Shown: in pieces, positions 1-6,730 of the stretch
Layout of the letters: the number at the start of each line of letters is the position of its first letter
Position numbering within the stretch: the stretch's first letter is position 1
Assembly: GCA_001751085.1 (NCBI GenBank)
Contig: MAXP01000096.1
Location: 1 to 11,894 of the forward strand
DNA from: Desulfobacterales bacterium C00003060
GTDB taxonomy: Bacteria; Desulfobacterota; Desulfobacteria; Desulfobacterales; C00003060
Reading direction: 5' to 3'
DNA length: 11,894 nt
The notes under the pieces: model-generated
Seen by the model: the letters and a program-made list of their open reading frames with translations, nothing else
Database searches by the model: none
Told to the model about the DNA's origin: nothing
Position numbers and translations under genes: made by a program

Positions 1-121
1 TTGCAAGCCTGAGCAACGCGGCTATTGATGTTCATGGCCGGCGAAAAAGTGTCATTTGTGGCCTTTCGAGGTATATATAGCGGTCACATTTTGGACAATC
101 CAATCCACAGTATGCGATCAT
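1..121 (-). pseudogene. DUF3795-type cysteine-rich protein, 5' end only, apparently frameshifted
   Basis: An ATG at 121-119 opens a reading frame beginning MIAYCGLDCPKCDRYI, which matches the N-terminal signature I know from DUF3795 proteins (cysteines C5, C9 and C12; function unknown, possibly metal binding). As written the frame stops at a TGA at 34-32 after only 29 residues, far short of the family's roughly 100 or more. The break lies just after a (TA)4 tract at 72-79. Removing one TA unit gives CDRYIPRKATND and then an open frame to the window edge. A 2-base slippage, a real pseudogene or a sequencing/assembly error would all fit. The gene starts 4 bases after the stop of the Cdd1-family gene, so the two were probably co-transcribed. 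The 3' part is outside the window. The family call rests on one short motif, and the residues after the repaired frame are not clearly family-like. Confidence 0.5.
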
Positions 122-125
122 GATA

Positions 126-410
126 TTAGCTGCTTTCTTTTGATAATGTGATTTCTCTTTCTTCCGTATAATGCCACCATTTTTGAGGTGGGGCACCTTC
201 CATAAACCTTACTGCTGAGATAAATACGTCCATAAGGCAAGGGTCAATGTTTTTTCCTGTGATATTGCATAATTCCTTGTACATTGAATATGGATTTCGA
301 CCAATTAGCTCAAATGGTTTACTGATGCCTATTATGTTTAGATATCGGATTGTTGCGGGACCAACATTTGGAATGTTGATGAAATCATGTACGTCAGTCC
401 TTGTTTTCAT
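126..410 (-). CDS. Helix-hairpin-helix Cdd1-family ('pathogenicity locus') protein
   Basis: A 94-residue soluble protein with no signal peptide or membrane segment. Residues 10-30 contain a helix-hairpin-helix element (IPNVGPAT at 13-20), a non-sequence-specific DNA-binding fold. The C-terminal half has DPCLMDVF (56-63) and WWHYTEER (78-85), which together are typical of the Cdd1 family named after the gene flanking the C. difficile toxin locus. The name is historical; the biochemical role is unknown and no virulence function should be inferred. Length is normal for the family. The ATG at 410-408 is the obvious start, but only a weak purine stretch (GAGCGAGA) precedes it. It lies about 400 bases beyond rseP, separated by a stem-loop region, so it is probably a separate transcription unit, followed at 4 bases by the DUF3795 start. 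Confidence 0.8.
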   Translation of the reverse strand: MKTRTDVHDFINIPNVGPATIRYLNIIGISKPFELIGRNPYSMYKELCNITGKNIDPCLMDVFISAVRFMEGAPPQKWWHYTEEREITLSKESS

Positions 411-678
411 TTTGTCTCGCTCTGCTGAGTTTATATGGGTATGTGCTGCCCAGAAAAGAGCTTCGCTTGGCCATAGTTTTTGCTATTGTTGCGGAATCAG
501 AAATTATCATCGTTGTCAAGTTCCACGAACAATAAGTCCAACTCTAACCGCACAGGCCGAAAATTATTGAAAGCTCGCAAAGCTCATCACGAAGATGGTG
601 AAAGAACTGGCTTTGTCAAATGGGTAGGTCCGACTCCGTCTTTTTTTTGGATTTCTACAACAAGAAATATGGAAAACC
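411..678. other. Gap between the Cdd1-family gene and the stem-loop region
   Basis: No convincing gene is visible on either strand. Short open frames exist on the plus strand (247-570 and 480-692), but they are low in recognisable content and one of them covers the Cdd1 gene. On the minus strand TTGTTC (532-527), 18 bases and GATAAT (508-503) form a weak sigma-70-like candidate about 95 bases upstream of the Cdd1 start. A run of eight T lies at 641-648 on the plus strand without a proper stem before it, so I do not call a terminator. Confidence 0.4.
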
Positions 679-762
679 AGGTTGTAACCTAAACGGCTCA
701 TCGCCGCCCATTAAGCGACTCGCAGCGCGAGCCGCTTAATGGGACTGTCGGGAGATTACCCG
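679..762 (-). repeat. Run of consecutive inverted repeats (stem-loops) downstream of rseP
   Basis: Dyads follow each other here. AGGTT/AACCT (679-690) is separated by 2 bases. CGGC/GCCG (694-697/703-706) has a 5-base loop. A strong 17-base stem pairs 707-723 with 727-743 around a 3-base loop. CGGG/CCCG (749-752/759-762) closes the run. In the strong stem the only mismatch (718/732) is A-C on the plus strand but becomes G-U in minus-strand RNA, which suggests the RNA made from the rseP direction is the relevant one. It begins about 45 bases after the rseP stop. No U-run follows on the minus strand, so it is not a classical intrinsic terminator. It could stabilise the rseP mRNA 3' end, stop transcription imperfectly, or be a dispersed palindromic repeat. 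Confidence 0.75.
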
Positions 763-806
763 GACTTTTTGAGAAGTTAGGATTTTGAGACCTGCAATTA
801 TGGGGC

Positions 807-1874
807 TTAATCAAACAAGATGCGTGCAATATCGTTGTAGAATATGTAGATCATAAGCAGAATCAAAGCAAAGATGCCAACTTGGTGGGCCACTTCCCGT
901 ACCTTTAAGTTCACGGGCCTGCGGCTTATGGCTTCGATGAAAAAGAACAAAAGGTGTCCTCCATCCAGGACCGGGATGGGCAACAGGTTGATAATACCTA
1001 AGTTGACACTCAAAAGCGCTATAAAAAAGATTAAATTGATGATACCGGCTTCAGCCTGTTGTCCTGCCAACTGGGCAATCATGATAGGACCTCCCAGGGT
1101 CTTGGCCGAAATCGTACCGGCAATAATTTTTCCAATGGCCAGTACCGTGAATTTGGCAATCCGCCATGTCTCCAACACCCCGTGGGCCGCGGACTGAAAA
1201 GGATTGAGTCGCTTTGTGGTAACTGCCCCGGAAGGCGATATTCCTATAACATATTTTTCAACCTTTTCTCCAAACAGGTTCTGGGAAGAAGCCAGCTTCG
1301 GGACCACTTTTAGCAGTACAGTACTGTTGTTTCGCAATACCTCAACACCGAGGGAATGACCACTACTTTGCCTGATCAAGTCTGCCATCTCGTCCCAGCG
1401 GGTCACCGGTTTGCCGTCAATAGATACAATACGGTCCCCTTTACGAATGCCTCCTTCATAAGCAGGCATTTCCTTTTGAATTTCCCCCACCTCTGGCTTT
1501 ATGATCGGTAGGCCTGAGACCTGAAAGAATACAGAAAAGATTACTACGGACAGCAGCAGATTGAATACCGGACCTGCCAGGACGATTAGGGTTCGCTTGA
1601 AAAGGCCCTTATGTGAAAAAGAGAAAGGGAGGAGGGACTTATCCACTTCAGCATTCGGCGCTTCCCCGACCATTTTCACATATCCGCCAAGGGGAATTGC
1701 TGAGATCCTGTACTCGGTCATCCCGATCTTTTTGCCAACGATTTTGGGACCAAATCCTAGGGAGAACTTTTCCACCCCGACACCCATCAACTTTGCCAAC
1801 AGGAAGTGACCAAACTCATGCACGAAGACCAGGACACCAAGTACAATGGCAAACGAAATAATGCTGGTGCTCAT
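807..1874 (-). CDS. rseP: RseP-type site-2 intramembrane zinc metalloprotease
   Basis: A 355-residue polytopic inner-membrane protease of the M50 family. The first membrane helix carries HEFGH (H19, E20, H23), the zinc-binding HExxH. The second signature, NLLPIPVLDGG (296-306, with D304 as third ligand), lies in a later helix. A single PDZ domain lies between them (about 125-195, with the GIRKGDRI loop at 142-149). E. coli RseP has two PDZ domains and about 450 residues, so this is the shorter single-PDZ form common outside the gammaproteobacteria. Its known role is the second cut of a membrane-bound anti-sigma factor in envelope stress signalling; the substrate here is unknown. The ATG at 1874-1872 overlaps the dxr stop as ATGA and is preceded by GAGGAG at good spacing. 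An in-frame GTG at 1880 would sit against that ribosome site and is rejected. It is the last gene of the cluster before the hairpins. Confidence 0.95.
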   Translation of the reverse strand: MSTSIISFAIVLGVLVFVHEFGHFLLAKLMGVGVEKFSLGFGPKIVGKKIGMTEYRISAIPLGGYVKMVGEAPNAEVDKSLLPFSFSHKGLFKRTLIVLAGPVFNLLLSVVIFSVFFQVSGLPIIKPEVGEIQKEMPAYEGGIRKGDRIVSIDGKPVTRWDEMADLIRQSSGHSLGVEVLRNNSTVLLKVVPKLASSQNLFGEKVEKYVIGISPSGAVTTKRLNPFQSAAHGVLETWRIAKFTVLAIGKIIAGTISAKTLGGPIMIAQLAGQQAEAGIINLIFFIALLSVNLGIINLLPIPVLDGGHLLFFFIEAISRRPVNLKVREVAHQVGIFALILLMIYIFYNDIARILFD

Positions 1875-3019
1875 AAACACTCCTCAGCAGTGCGGCGCGC
1901 CCAAGCCGAGGCACACAGGATATCCGAAAGCCCCGGGCTGGAAACGGGTTTGTGTTTACTCATCACCTCTTGAACCACTTCCCCAATACGCCTAAACCCG
2001 ATGCGACGGCTCAGGAAGGCATCCACTACCATTTCATTCGCTGCGCTTAACACCGCAGGCATGGTTTTTCCGATCCCACAGGCCTCAAGGGCCAAAGTGA
2101 GACAGGGGAACTTTTCTATGTTCGGCTTCTGAAAGGTAAGAGAAGCAATATCAACAAAATCGAGGGAAGGCAGCCCGAGGGGAAGTCTCTTGGGATAGGA
2201 CAGGGCATAAGCAATCGGCACCCTCATGTCAGGCAAGCCGAGTTGGGCTATCACAGAACCATCCCGATAGACCACCATTGAATGTATCACGCTTTCGGGA
2301 TGAATTACTACTTCGATAAGCTCCAAAGACACATCAAAAAGCCATTTTGCTTCAATAACCTCAAGTCCCTTGTTCATCAGTGTGGCGGAGTCTATCGTTA
2401 TCTTTGGTCCCATCTTCCATGTAGGATGACAAAGGGCCATCTCTGGGGTGATCCGGTCAAGATCTTCTATGGGTTTACCTGAAAAGGGCCCACCAGAGGC
2501 GGTAAGAATTATCCTCTTAAGGTCTTGCCTGTCGTGCCCGGCAAGGCACTGAAAAATGGCGCTATGCTCGCTGTCTACGGGTATAATAGGAACCCCTTTT
2601 TTTCGAGCGGTGCCCATAACGAGTTCCCCTGCCATCACAAGGCTCTCCTTGTTGGCAAGGGCCACGGGCTTGCCGGCCTCAATTGCAGCTATGGTTGGAA
2701 GTAGACCAGCGGAGCCCACCATGGCCGAAACCACAAGATCAGCCGAAGTCAGTGTGGCGGCAGCTCTATACCCATCCGAACCGTGCAAGATATTTACACG
2801 GTTTGCGCCCATGACCGTCTTTTTGAGCTGGTGGGCAAGATTCTCATCCAGTACAACCGCTACCTCGGGGGTAAATCGCATTATCTGCTCAGCCAAGAGA
2901 TCTACATTTTGCCCTGCTGCCAAGGCCGCAACCGAGAATCGTTCTGGGAACTGCTCCACGACACGCAAGACATTCTTGCCTACTGAACCTGTTGACCCAA
3001 ATATGGAAAGACGTTTCAT
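1871..3019 (-). CDS. dxr: 1-deoxy-D-xylulose 5-phosphate reductoisomerase
   Basis: A 382-residue cytosolic enzyme of the MEP isoprenoid pathway. It converts 1-deoxyxylulose 5-phosphate to 2-C-methylerythritol 4-phosphate with NADPH and a divalent metal. The nucleotide-binding GSTGSVG is at 8-14. Metal ligands are D149 and E151 (in VDSEHSAIF) and E220 (in NKGLEVIEA, with substrate residues N216 and K217). The flexible loop with HPTWKMG is at 198-204. These are all the residues expected for activity, so it should be sensitive to fosmidomycin-type inhibitors. Length is within the family norm. The start is set at ATG 3019-3017 (MKRLSIFGSTG). The frame is open upstream for 31 more codons, but that part overlaps cdsA and has no family match. 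The start lies 13 bases after the cdsA stop with no clear ribosome site, suggesting translational coupling; the 3' end overlaps rseP. Confidence 0.96.
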   Translation of the reverse strand: MKRLSIFGSTGSVGKNVLRVVEQFPERFSVAALAAGQNVDLLAEQIMRFTPEVAVVLDENLAHQLKKTVMGANRVNILHGSDGYRAAATLTSADLVVSAMVGSAGLLPTIAAIEAGKPVALANKESLVMAGELVMGTARKKGVPIIPVDSEHSAIFQCLAGHDRQDLKRIILTASGGPFSGKPIEDLDRITPEMALCHPTWKMGPKITIDSATLMNKGLEVIEAKWLFDVSLELIEVVIHPESVIHSMVVYRDGSVIAQLGLPDMRVPIAYALSYPKRLPLGLPSLDFVDIASLTFQKPNIEKFPCLTLALEACGIGKTMPAVLSAANEMVVDAFLSRRIGFRRIGEVVQEVMSKHKPVSSPGLSDILCASAWARRTAEECL

Positions 3020-3032
3020 TTGACTGACAATC

Positions 3033-3836
3033 TTACAAGGTATAGGTTTTGAGATAATAGAGCCCTGGTGTGGCAAAGAGTAAGGCATCGATTCGGTCAA
3101 GGATCCCTCCATGTCCTGGCATGATCCTCCCGGAGTCCTTCAGACCGACTGAGCGTTTCAGCATCGATTCAACCAGATCACCTGTCTGTCCCAGGACGCC
3201 CATGACCAGAATCAAAGCGATCCAGCAGCCCCAGCCATACTCCGGAAAGCAGCACTCCTTAAATATGACACCCACAAAGAGGTTAGCACCCAATCCGCCT
3301 AAAGCTCCCTCCACAGTCTTACCAGGACTTATGCTTGGCGAAAGTTTGTGCCGGCCAAAGGCCCGTCCAACATAAAAAGCAGTTGTGTCTCCGGCGAATA
3401 TTACCGTCATGAGGAGGAATATCCACGTCACCCCTTGATTCCAATCCCGGATCAGTATCAAGTGGCCCAGGAAGAAGGGGATATAGATAAGGCCCGTGAC
3501 CTGCTTGTATAGTATTTCCGGCACTGAATTCTGTGTACCGAATCGTGCCAGGCAAATTATGGCTGAGCCGAGGAAGGCCAGGGCCAGGACGCCAAGGGTC
3601 ATCCCCATGCCGTCTGTGTAAAAGGAGGCTACCAGGGCCAAGCCAAGGGCCAACCCGGTTGCTTTGATGGTTATCGTCTCCTTGGACAGGACCAGGGCGT
3701 AGTATTCTGACAAGCTCACAGTTGCTGTTAAACCCACAATCAGGGCAAAACAGGTTTGTTCCCCCTTCGCTATCAAGAAGACCAACAGTGGGCCAGCCAC
3801 CAATGCTGTGAGCCATCGTTTTAAATGTGAAGACAT
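3033..3836 (-). CDS. cdsA: Phosphatidate cytidylyltransferase (CDP-diacylglycerol synthase)
   Basis: A 267-residue hydrophobic membrane protein with about seven or eight predicted membrane segments across residues 7-260. It makes CDP-diacylglycerol from phosphatidate and CTP, the branch point for all bacterial phospholipids. The family signature lies at 221-250: LVESMLKRSVGLKD followed by PGHGGILDRID, containing the conserved K, D, PGHGG and DR.D residues. A second conserved patch, SPGKTVEGALGG, is at 170-181. The start chosen is ATG 3836-3834 (MSSHLKRW). The frame is open to 3947, but the extra 37 residues (NPSFQHSNTQ and similar) look like translated intergenic DNA. It is separated from uppS by 207 bases, the widest gap inside the rpsB-to-rseP run, and is followed by dxr 13 bases later. 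Confidence 0.94.
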   Translation of the reverse strand: MSSHLKRWLTALVAGPLLVFLIAKGEQTCFALIVGLTATVSLSEYYALVLSKETITIKATGLALGLALVASFYTDGMGMTLGVLALAFLGSAIICLARFGTQNSVPEILYKQVTGLIYIPFFLGHLILIRDWNQGVTWIFLLMTVIFAGDTTAFYVGRAFGRHKLSPSISPGKTVEGALGGLGANLFVGVIFKECCFPEYGWGCWIALILVMGVLGQTGDLVESMLKRSVGLKDSGRIMPGHGGILDRIDALLFATPGLYYLKTYTL

Positions 3837-3949
3837 TGAACTTTGTTCGCTCACAACTTGAGTATTCGAGTGCTGGAAAGAAGGGTTTGGCACGTCGCGC
3901 CCATAGCCCAGACCTGGATTGGTGCCCTGGTAGTCCGCCGGAGGCACCG

Positions 3950-4004
3950 AAAAAGGGAGAAATCTCTTAGGTTGATATTGTTTGTTTTCAGATCAAGATT
4001 TCTC
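3950..4004 (-). terminator. Possible attenuator-like hairpin between uppS and cdsA
   Basis: Reading the minus strand, GAGAAATC (4004-3997) pairs with GATTTCTC (3964-3957), and inside it TTGAT (3996-3992) can pair with ATCAA. Two bases after the right arm comes TTTTT (3954-3950). The arm-plus-U-run arrangement resembles an intrinsic terminator, but the loop is large, the stem is AT-rich and there is a one-sided bulge, so it would be leaky at best. It sits 40 bases after the uppS stop and about 115 bases before the cdsA start. Confidence 0.3.
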
Positions 4005-4043
4005 ACATTCGTTCGAAATAACAACATGGGATGTTACGGGTTT

Positions 4044-4811
4044 TCAGAAATACTGCCCGCGAGGCGCCTTCTTGATCTGGTTTTCTGTCATCCCAAATCG
4101 ACGTTCACGCTTCTGGTAATCATGCAGGATCCGAATCAGTTCCTCCCTCCTAAAAGCCGGCCAAAGGGTTTTGGTGACATAAATCTCTGTGTAGGCAATC
4201 TGCCACAGTAGGAAGTTGCTCACTCTCATCTCGCCGCTGGTTCGAATCAGGAGATCCGGGTTCGGCATTCCTTGCGTATATAGATAATTCGAAAAAAGTG
4301 TCTTTGTTATCTTCTCGGGTTGAAGACGGCCGGCTTGAACCTCGGCTGCGATCTTCCGAGCCGCTGCAACAATCTCATCCTGTCCCCCGTAACTCAAGGC
4401 CAGGTTGAGTATCATTCCCTTGTTTTTTCGGGTCATATCCATGGTATTCCGGAGTACCCTCACAACATCATCCGGAAGCCTTTCGATCTGACCAATAGCG
4501 TTGAGGCGGATGCCGTTTTCCATCATTTCCGCCAGTTCTGACCTAAGAAACCCTTTTAATAGACTCATGAGAGCCGAGATTTCCAGCGGAGGCCGTTGCC
4601 AGTTTTCGGTTGAAAACGCATAAAGGGTCAGAAACTCTATCCCGATCTCACGGCAGGCTCGCACAATGACACGGACCGATTCAGCACCCTCCCTGTGACC
4701 TCTGATCCGGTTCAGGGAACGCTTTTTGGCCCAACGGCCGTTACCATCCATGATGATGGCGATATGTCGGGGAAGAGAGTCAGGTTGTAAGGAAGGAACA
4801 TCAGAATTCAA
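4044..4811 (-). CDS. uppS: Undecaprenyl diphosphate synthase (cis-prenyltransferase)
   Basis: It condenses isopentenyl diphosphate with farnesyl diphosphate to give the C55 carrier lipid for peptidoglycan and other wall polymers. Numbering from the start used here (255 residues), MDGNGRW (21-27) carries the catalytic Asp D22. GHREGAE (38-44 region), LYAFSTENWQRP (63-74) and the C-terminal TSGEMRVSNFLLWQIAYTE (191-209) are the other conserved regions I and III-V. No ATG precedes MDGNG in frame, so the start must be a rare codon. The candidates are TTG 4811-4809, overlapping the frr stop by 11 bases, or TTG 4847-4845, overlapping by 47 bases and adding a lysine-rich RKKRKK stretch that simply reads through the frr tail. 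I prefer 4811; neither has a strong ribosome site. It follows frr as in many bacteria and precedes cdsA. Confidence 0.93.
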   Translation of the reverse strand: MNSDVPSLQPDSLPRHIAIIMDGNGRWAKKRSLNRIRGHREGAESVRVIVRACREIGIEFLTLYAFSTENWQRPPLEISALMSLLKGFLRSELAEMMENGIRLNAIGQIERLPDDVVRVLRNTMDMTRKNKGMILNLALSYGGQDEIVAAARKIAAEVQAGRLQPEKITKTLFSNYLYTQGMPNPDLLIRTSGEMRVSNFLLWQIAYTEIYVTKTLWPAFRREELIRILHDYQKRERRFGMTENQIKKAPRGQYF

Positions 4812-5358
4812 GGATTTCTTTCTCTTTTTCCTGGAGGGTCTGGTCAACTAACTTAATGAAATCGTTTGTGATGTTTTGCACCTTGTCCTGAGCCCTATAG
4901 AAATCATCCTCTGAAATCTCACCATCCTTCTTCAGACCCTTGAGGAACTCATTAGTGTCACGGCGGATATTGCGGATTGACACCTTGTGCCCCTCAGCTA
5001 TCTTGCCGACCACCCTGACAAGCTCTCTCCGCCGCTCTTCAGTAAGCGGCGGCATGGGAACGCGGATGACCTTTCCGTCATTCATTGGGGTAAGGCCAAG
5101 CTCTGATTTGAGAATTTCCTTTTCGATCTCTCCAATGACCGACTGATCCCATGGTTGAATAATGATGAGCCTACTCTCAGGAATGGACAAGGAGGCTACT
5201 TGGTTTAAAGGGGTAAGTGTCCCATAATAGCTTACTTTTATACCTTCAAATAGTGCAATAGAAGCTCGACCGGTGCGGATCCTCTTAAATTCATTCTTCA
5301 AGGCATCAATCGTCCTGCCCATCGCTTCCTGCGCATCATCATGAACTGAATCAATCAT
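4801..5358 (-). CDS. frr: Ribosome recycling factor
   Basis: A 185-residue cytosolic protein (the family is almost always about 185) that, with EF-G and IF3, splits the post-termination ribosome. The long three-helix-bundle domain I is formed by the N-terminal and C-terminal parts. RTGRAS is at 28-33, and [12 protein letters not shown] at 44-55 belongs to the beta-rich domain II. IRNIRRD at 128-134 contains the conserved arginine that contacts 23S rRNA. Nothing is missing. The ATG at 5358-5356 overlaps the last 8 bases of pyrH (ATGATTGA), so translation is probably coupled to pyrH. Its stop lies inside the start region of uppS. It belongs functionally with prfA, whose product releases the peptide just before this factor acts. 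Confidence 0.97.
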   Translation of the reverse strand: MIDSVHDDAQEAMGRTIDALKNEFKRIRTGRASIALFEGIKVSYYGTLTPLNQVASLSIPESRLIIIQPWDQSVIGEIEKEILKSELGLTPMNDGKVIRVPMPPLTEERRRELVRVVGKIAEGHKVSIRNIRRDTNEFLKGLKKDGEISEDDFYRAQDKVQNITNDFIKLVDQTLQEKEKEILEF

Positions 5359-6082
5359 CCTCTGACGCCCCCCTTACCCGGGTTCCAACATGTTCTCCGC
5401 AAACAACTCGTCTAAGGTTTCCTCTTACTTTGAGGTTGAAGACAACTACAGAAAGCCCGTTATCCATTGCCAGGGAAATGGCTGTCGAATCCATGATTCT
5501 CAGTTGCCGTTTGAGGATTTCAAGATACGTAACATTATCCATCTTTTTTGCACTGGCATCTAATGCGGGGTCTGCATCATAAATGCCGTCAACCTTGGTG
5601 GCCTTAAGAAGCACTTCTGCATCAATTTCCTGGGCCCTGAGGGCTGCAGCCGTGTCAGTTGTAAAATATGGGTTGCCGGTTCCGGCAGCAAGGATAACTA
5701 CCCGACCCTTCTCCAGGTGCCTGATAGCTCGCCTCAAGATATACGGTTCAGCAACGGCGCACATCTCAATAGCCGTCTGGACCCTGGTTTGAACACCCCT
5801 TTTTTCAAGAGCGTCCTGGAGGGCGATACTATTGATGACAGTGGCTAACATGCCGATATGATCTGCCGATGTGCGGTGCATCCCGTAGGAAGCGGCCGCC
5901 ACGCCGCGAAAGATGTTCCCGCCACCAATAATCAGGGCCATTTGGGTCCCGAGATCGTACACAGATCGGACCTCGCAGGCAACATAGTCAATCATCTCAG
6001 GGCTTATGCCAAAACCTTGATCACCGATCAATACCTCACCACTGAGTTTTACCAGGATTCTTTTGTATTTTGCAGTCGGCAT
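5351..6082 (-). CDS. pyrH: UMP kinase
   Basis: A 243-residue cytosolic kinase of the amino-acid-kinase fold that phosphorylates UMP to UDP with ATP; the family forms hexamers regulated by UTP and GTP. Visible motifs are KLSGE (12-16, phosphate binding, with Val instead of the common Ala after it), [10 protein letters not shown] (51-60), [15 protein letters not shown] (132-146, the UMP-binding loop) and [12 protein letters not shown] (161-172, ATP site). Length is typical. ATG 6082-6080 gives [16 protein letters not shown], the right N-terminus, yet the 15 bases upstream are AT-rich with no Shine-Dalgarno sequence. The 48-base spacer from tsf resembles intergenic DNA elsewhere in the window. 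It overlaps frr by 8 bases at its 3' end. Confidence 0.97.
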   Translation of the reverse strand: MPTAKYKRILVKLSGEVLIGDQGFGISPEMIDYVACEVRSVYDLGTQMALIIGGGNIFRGVAAASYGMHRTSADHIGMLATVINSIALQDALEKRGVQTRVQTAIEMCAVAEPYILRRAIRHLEKGRVVILAAGTGNPYFTTDTAAALRAQEIDAEVLLKATKVDGIYDADPALDASAKKMDNVTYLEILKRQLRIMDSTAISLAMDNGLSVVVFNLKVRGNLRRVVCGEHVGTRVRGASEDD

Positions 6083-6090
6083 ATTACTAA

Positions 6091-6102
6091 TTGGTCATTA
6101 GG
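6091..6102 (+). repeat. Short intergenic repeat TTGGTCATTAGG, copy 1
   Basis: This 12-mer lies in the spacer between tsf and pyrH. It matches 11 of 12 bases of TTGGTTATTAGG at 10297-10308, also on the plus strand and also in an intergenic spacer. In both places a CATTCGT-type heptamer (in either orientation) lies within about 25 bases. It looks like drift-prone simple intergenic repeat DNA rather than an operator. Two copies are too few to define a family. Confidence 0.35.
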
Positions 6103-6130
6103 GTCACAAGTGACGAATGATAAATGACTT

Positions 6131-6730
6131 CTACTTTTCTCCTAACTGATAACGCACAAATTGTCTCACCGTGACGTTCTCCCCTATCTTTGTAACCAGA
6201 TCATGAATCAAGCCCTGTATTGTGATGTCCGGATCCTTGATATACTGTTGATCAAGAAGACATGAGTCCTTATAGAACTTCTCCATTTTGCCCTGGACGA
6301 TCTGAGCCACTATGTTTTCCGGTTTTCCCATTCCTGTGGCTTGTGCGCGGTAGATCTCTTCTTCTCGCTGTAAAACCTCCTCCGGGATATCCTCTCTGCG
6401 GACGCCAAGTGGTTTGGTTGCCGCAATGTGCATGGCCAAGTTCTTGGCAAAGGTGTTGAATTCCTCAGTCTTAGCCACAAAATCTGTTTCGCAGTTCACT
6501 TCCACAAGGACACCTATCTTGCCACCAGTGTGGATATACGAATGTATCAAGCCCTCGGAGGTTTCCCGCCCCGCCCGTTTTAGGGCCAGGGCCAGTCCCT
6601 TCTTGCGCAAAAAATCGACCGCTTTTTCCATGTCTCCGCCCGCTTCCTCCAGGGCTTCTTTGCAATCCTTTACCCCCGCATTTGTCCTTGTGCGTAGTTC
6701 CTTAATCATTTGAGTATTGATTCCTGCCAT
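6131..6730 (-). CDS. tsf: Translation elongation factor Ts
   Basis: The guanine-nucleotide exchange factor for EF-Tu, 199 residues. Residues 1-45 form the UBA-like N-terminal domain (IKELRTRTNAGVKDCKEAL at 9-27). TDFVAK at 82-87 is the family signature; its Asp-Phe inserts into EF-Tu and displaces the magnesium ion. GENVTVRQFVRY (183-194) ends the core. At about 200 residues it is the short form with one core subdomain, as in Thermus and many deltaproteobacteria, rather than the roughly 280-residue E. coli form, so the length is not a truncation. The ATG follows the rpsB TAA directly (TAAATG). GAGAGG inside the rpsB tail serves as ribosome site. Co-expression with S2 is the ancestral arrangement. 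Confidence 0.97.
   Translation of the reverse strand: MAGINTQMIKELRTRTNAGVKDCKEALEEAGGDMEKAVDFLRKKGLALALKRAGRETSEGLIHSYIHTGGKIGVLVEVNCETDFVAKTEEFNTFAKNLAMHIAATKPLGVRREDIPEEVLQREEEIYRAQATGMGKPENIVAQIVQGKMEKFYKDSCLLDQQYIKDPDITIQGLIHDLVTKIGENVTVRQFVRYQLGEK

Noticed and set aside
480..692. 70-codon plus-strand open frame in the Cdd1-rseP gap
   Set aside because: Basic, Ser/Asn-rich translation without known motifs, no clear ribosome site, and overlap with the inverted-repeat region.
748..770. Plus-strand intrinsic terminator (small hairpin then CTTTTTG)
   Set aside because: The stem is only four to five base pairs and no plus-strand gene reads toward it.
2556..3023. 155-codon plus-strand open frame
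   Set aside because: It lies wholly antisense to dxr, whose motifs are complete; the translation is Ala/Ser/Thr-rich without recognisable domains, as expected for the reverse frame of a real gene.
3319..3816. 165-codon minus-strand frame inside cdsA
   Set aside because: Shifted frame within the hydrophobic CdsA coding region; Gly/Pro/Arg-rich nonsense-like composition, while the cdsA frame carries the full signature.
3837..3947. N-terminal extension of cdsA by 37 codons
   Set aside because: The extra residues (low-complexity SFQHSNTQ region) precede the normal MSSHLKRW start and do not resemble CdsA proteins.
3921..3948. GGTGCC/GGCACC hairpin as a terminator
   Set aside because: Six-base stem with a 16-base loop and no T-run on the relevant side; reported only as context for the spacer.
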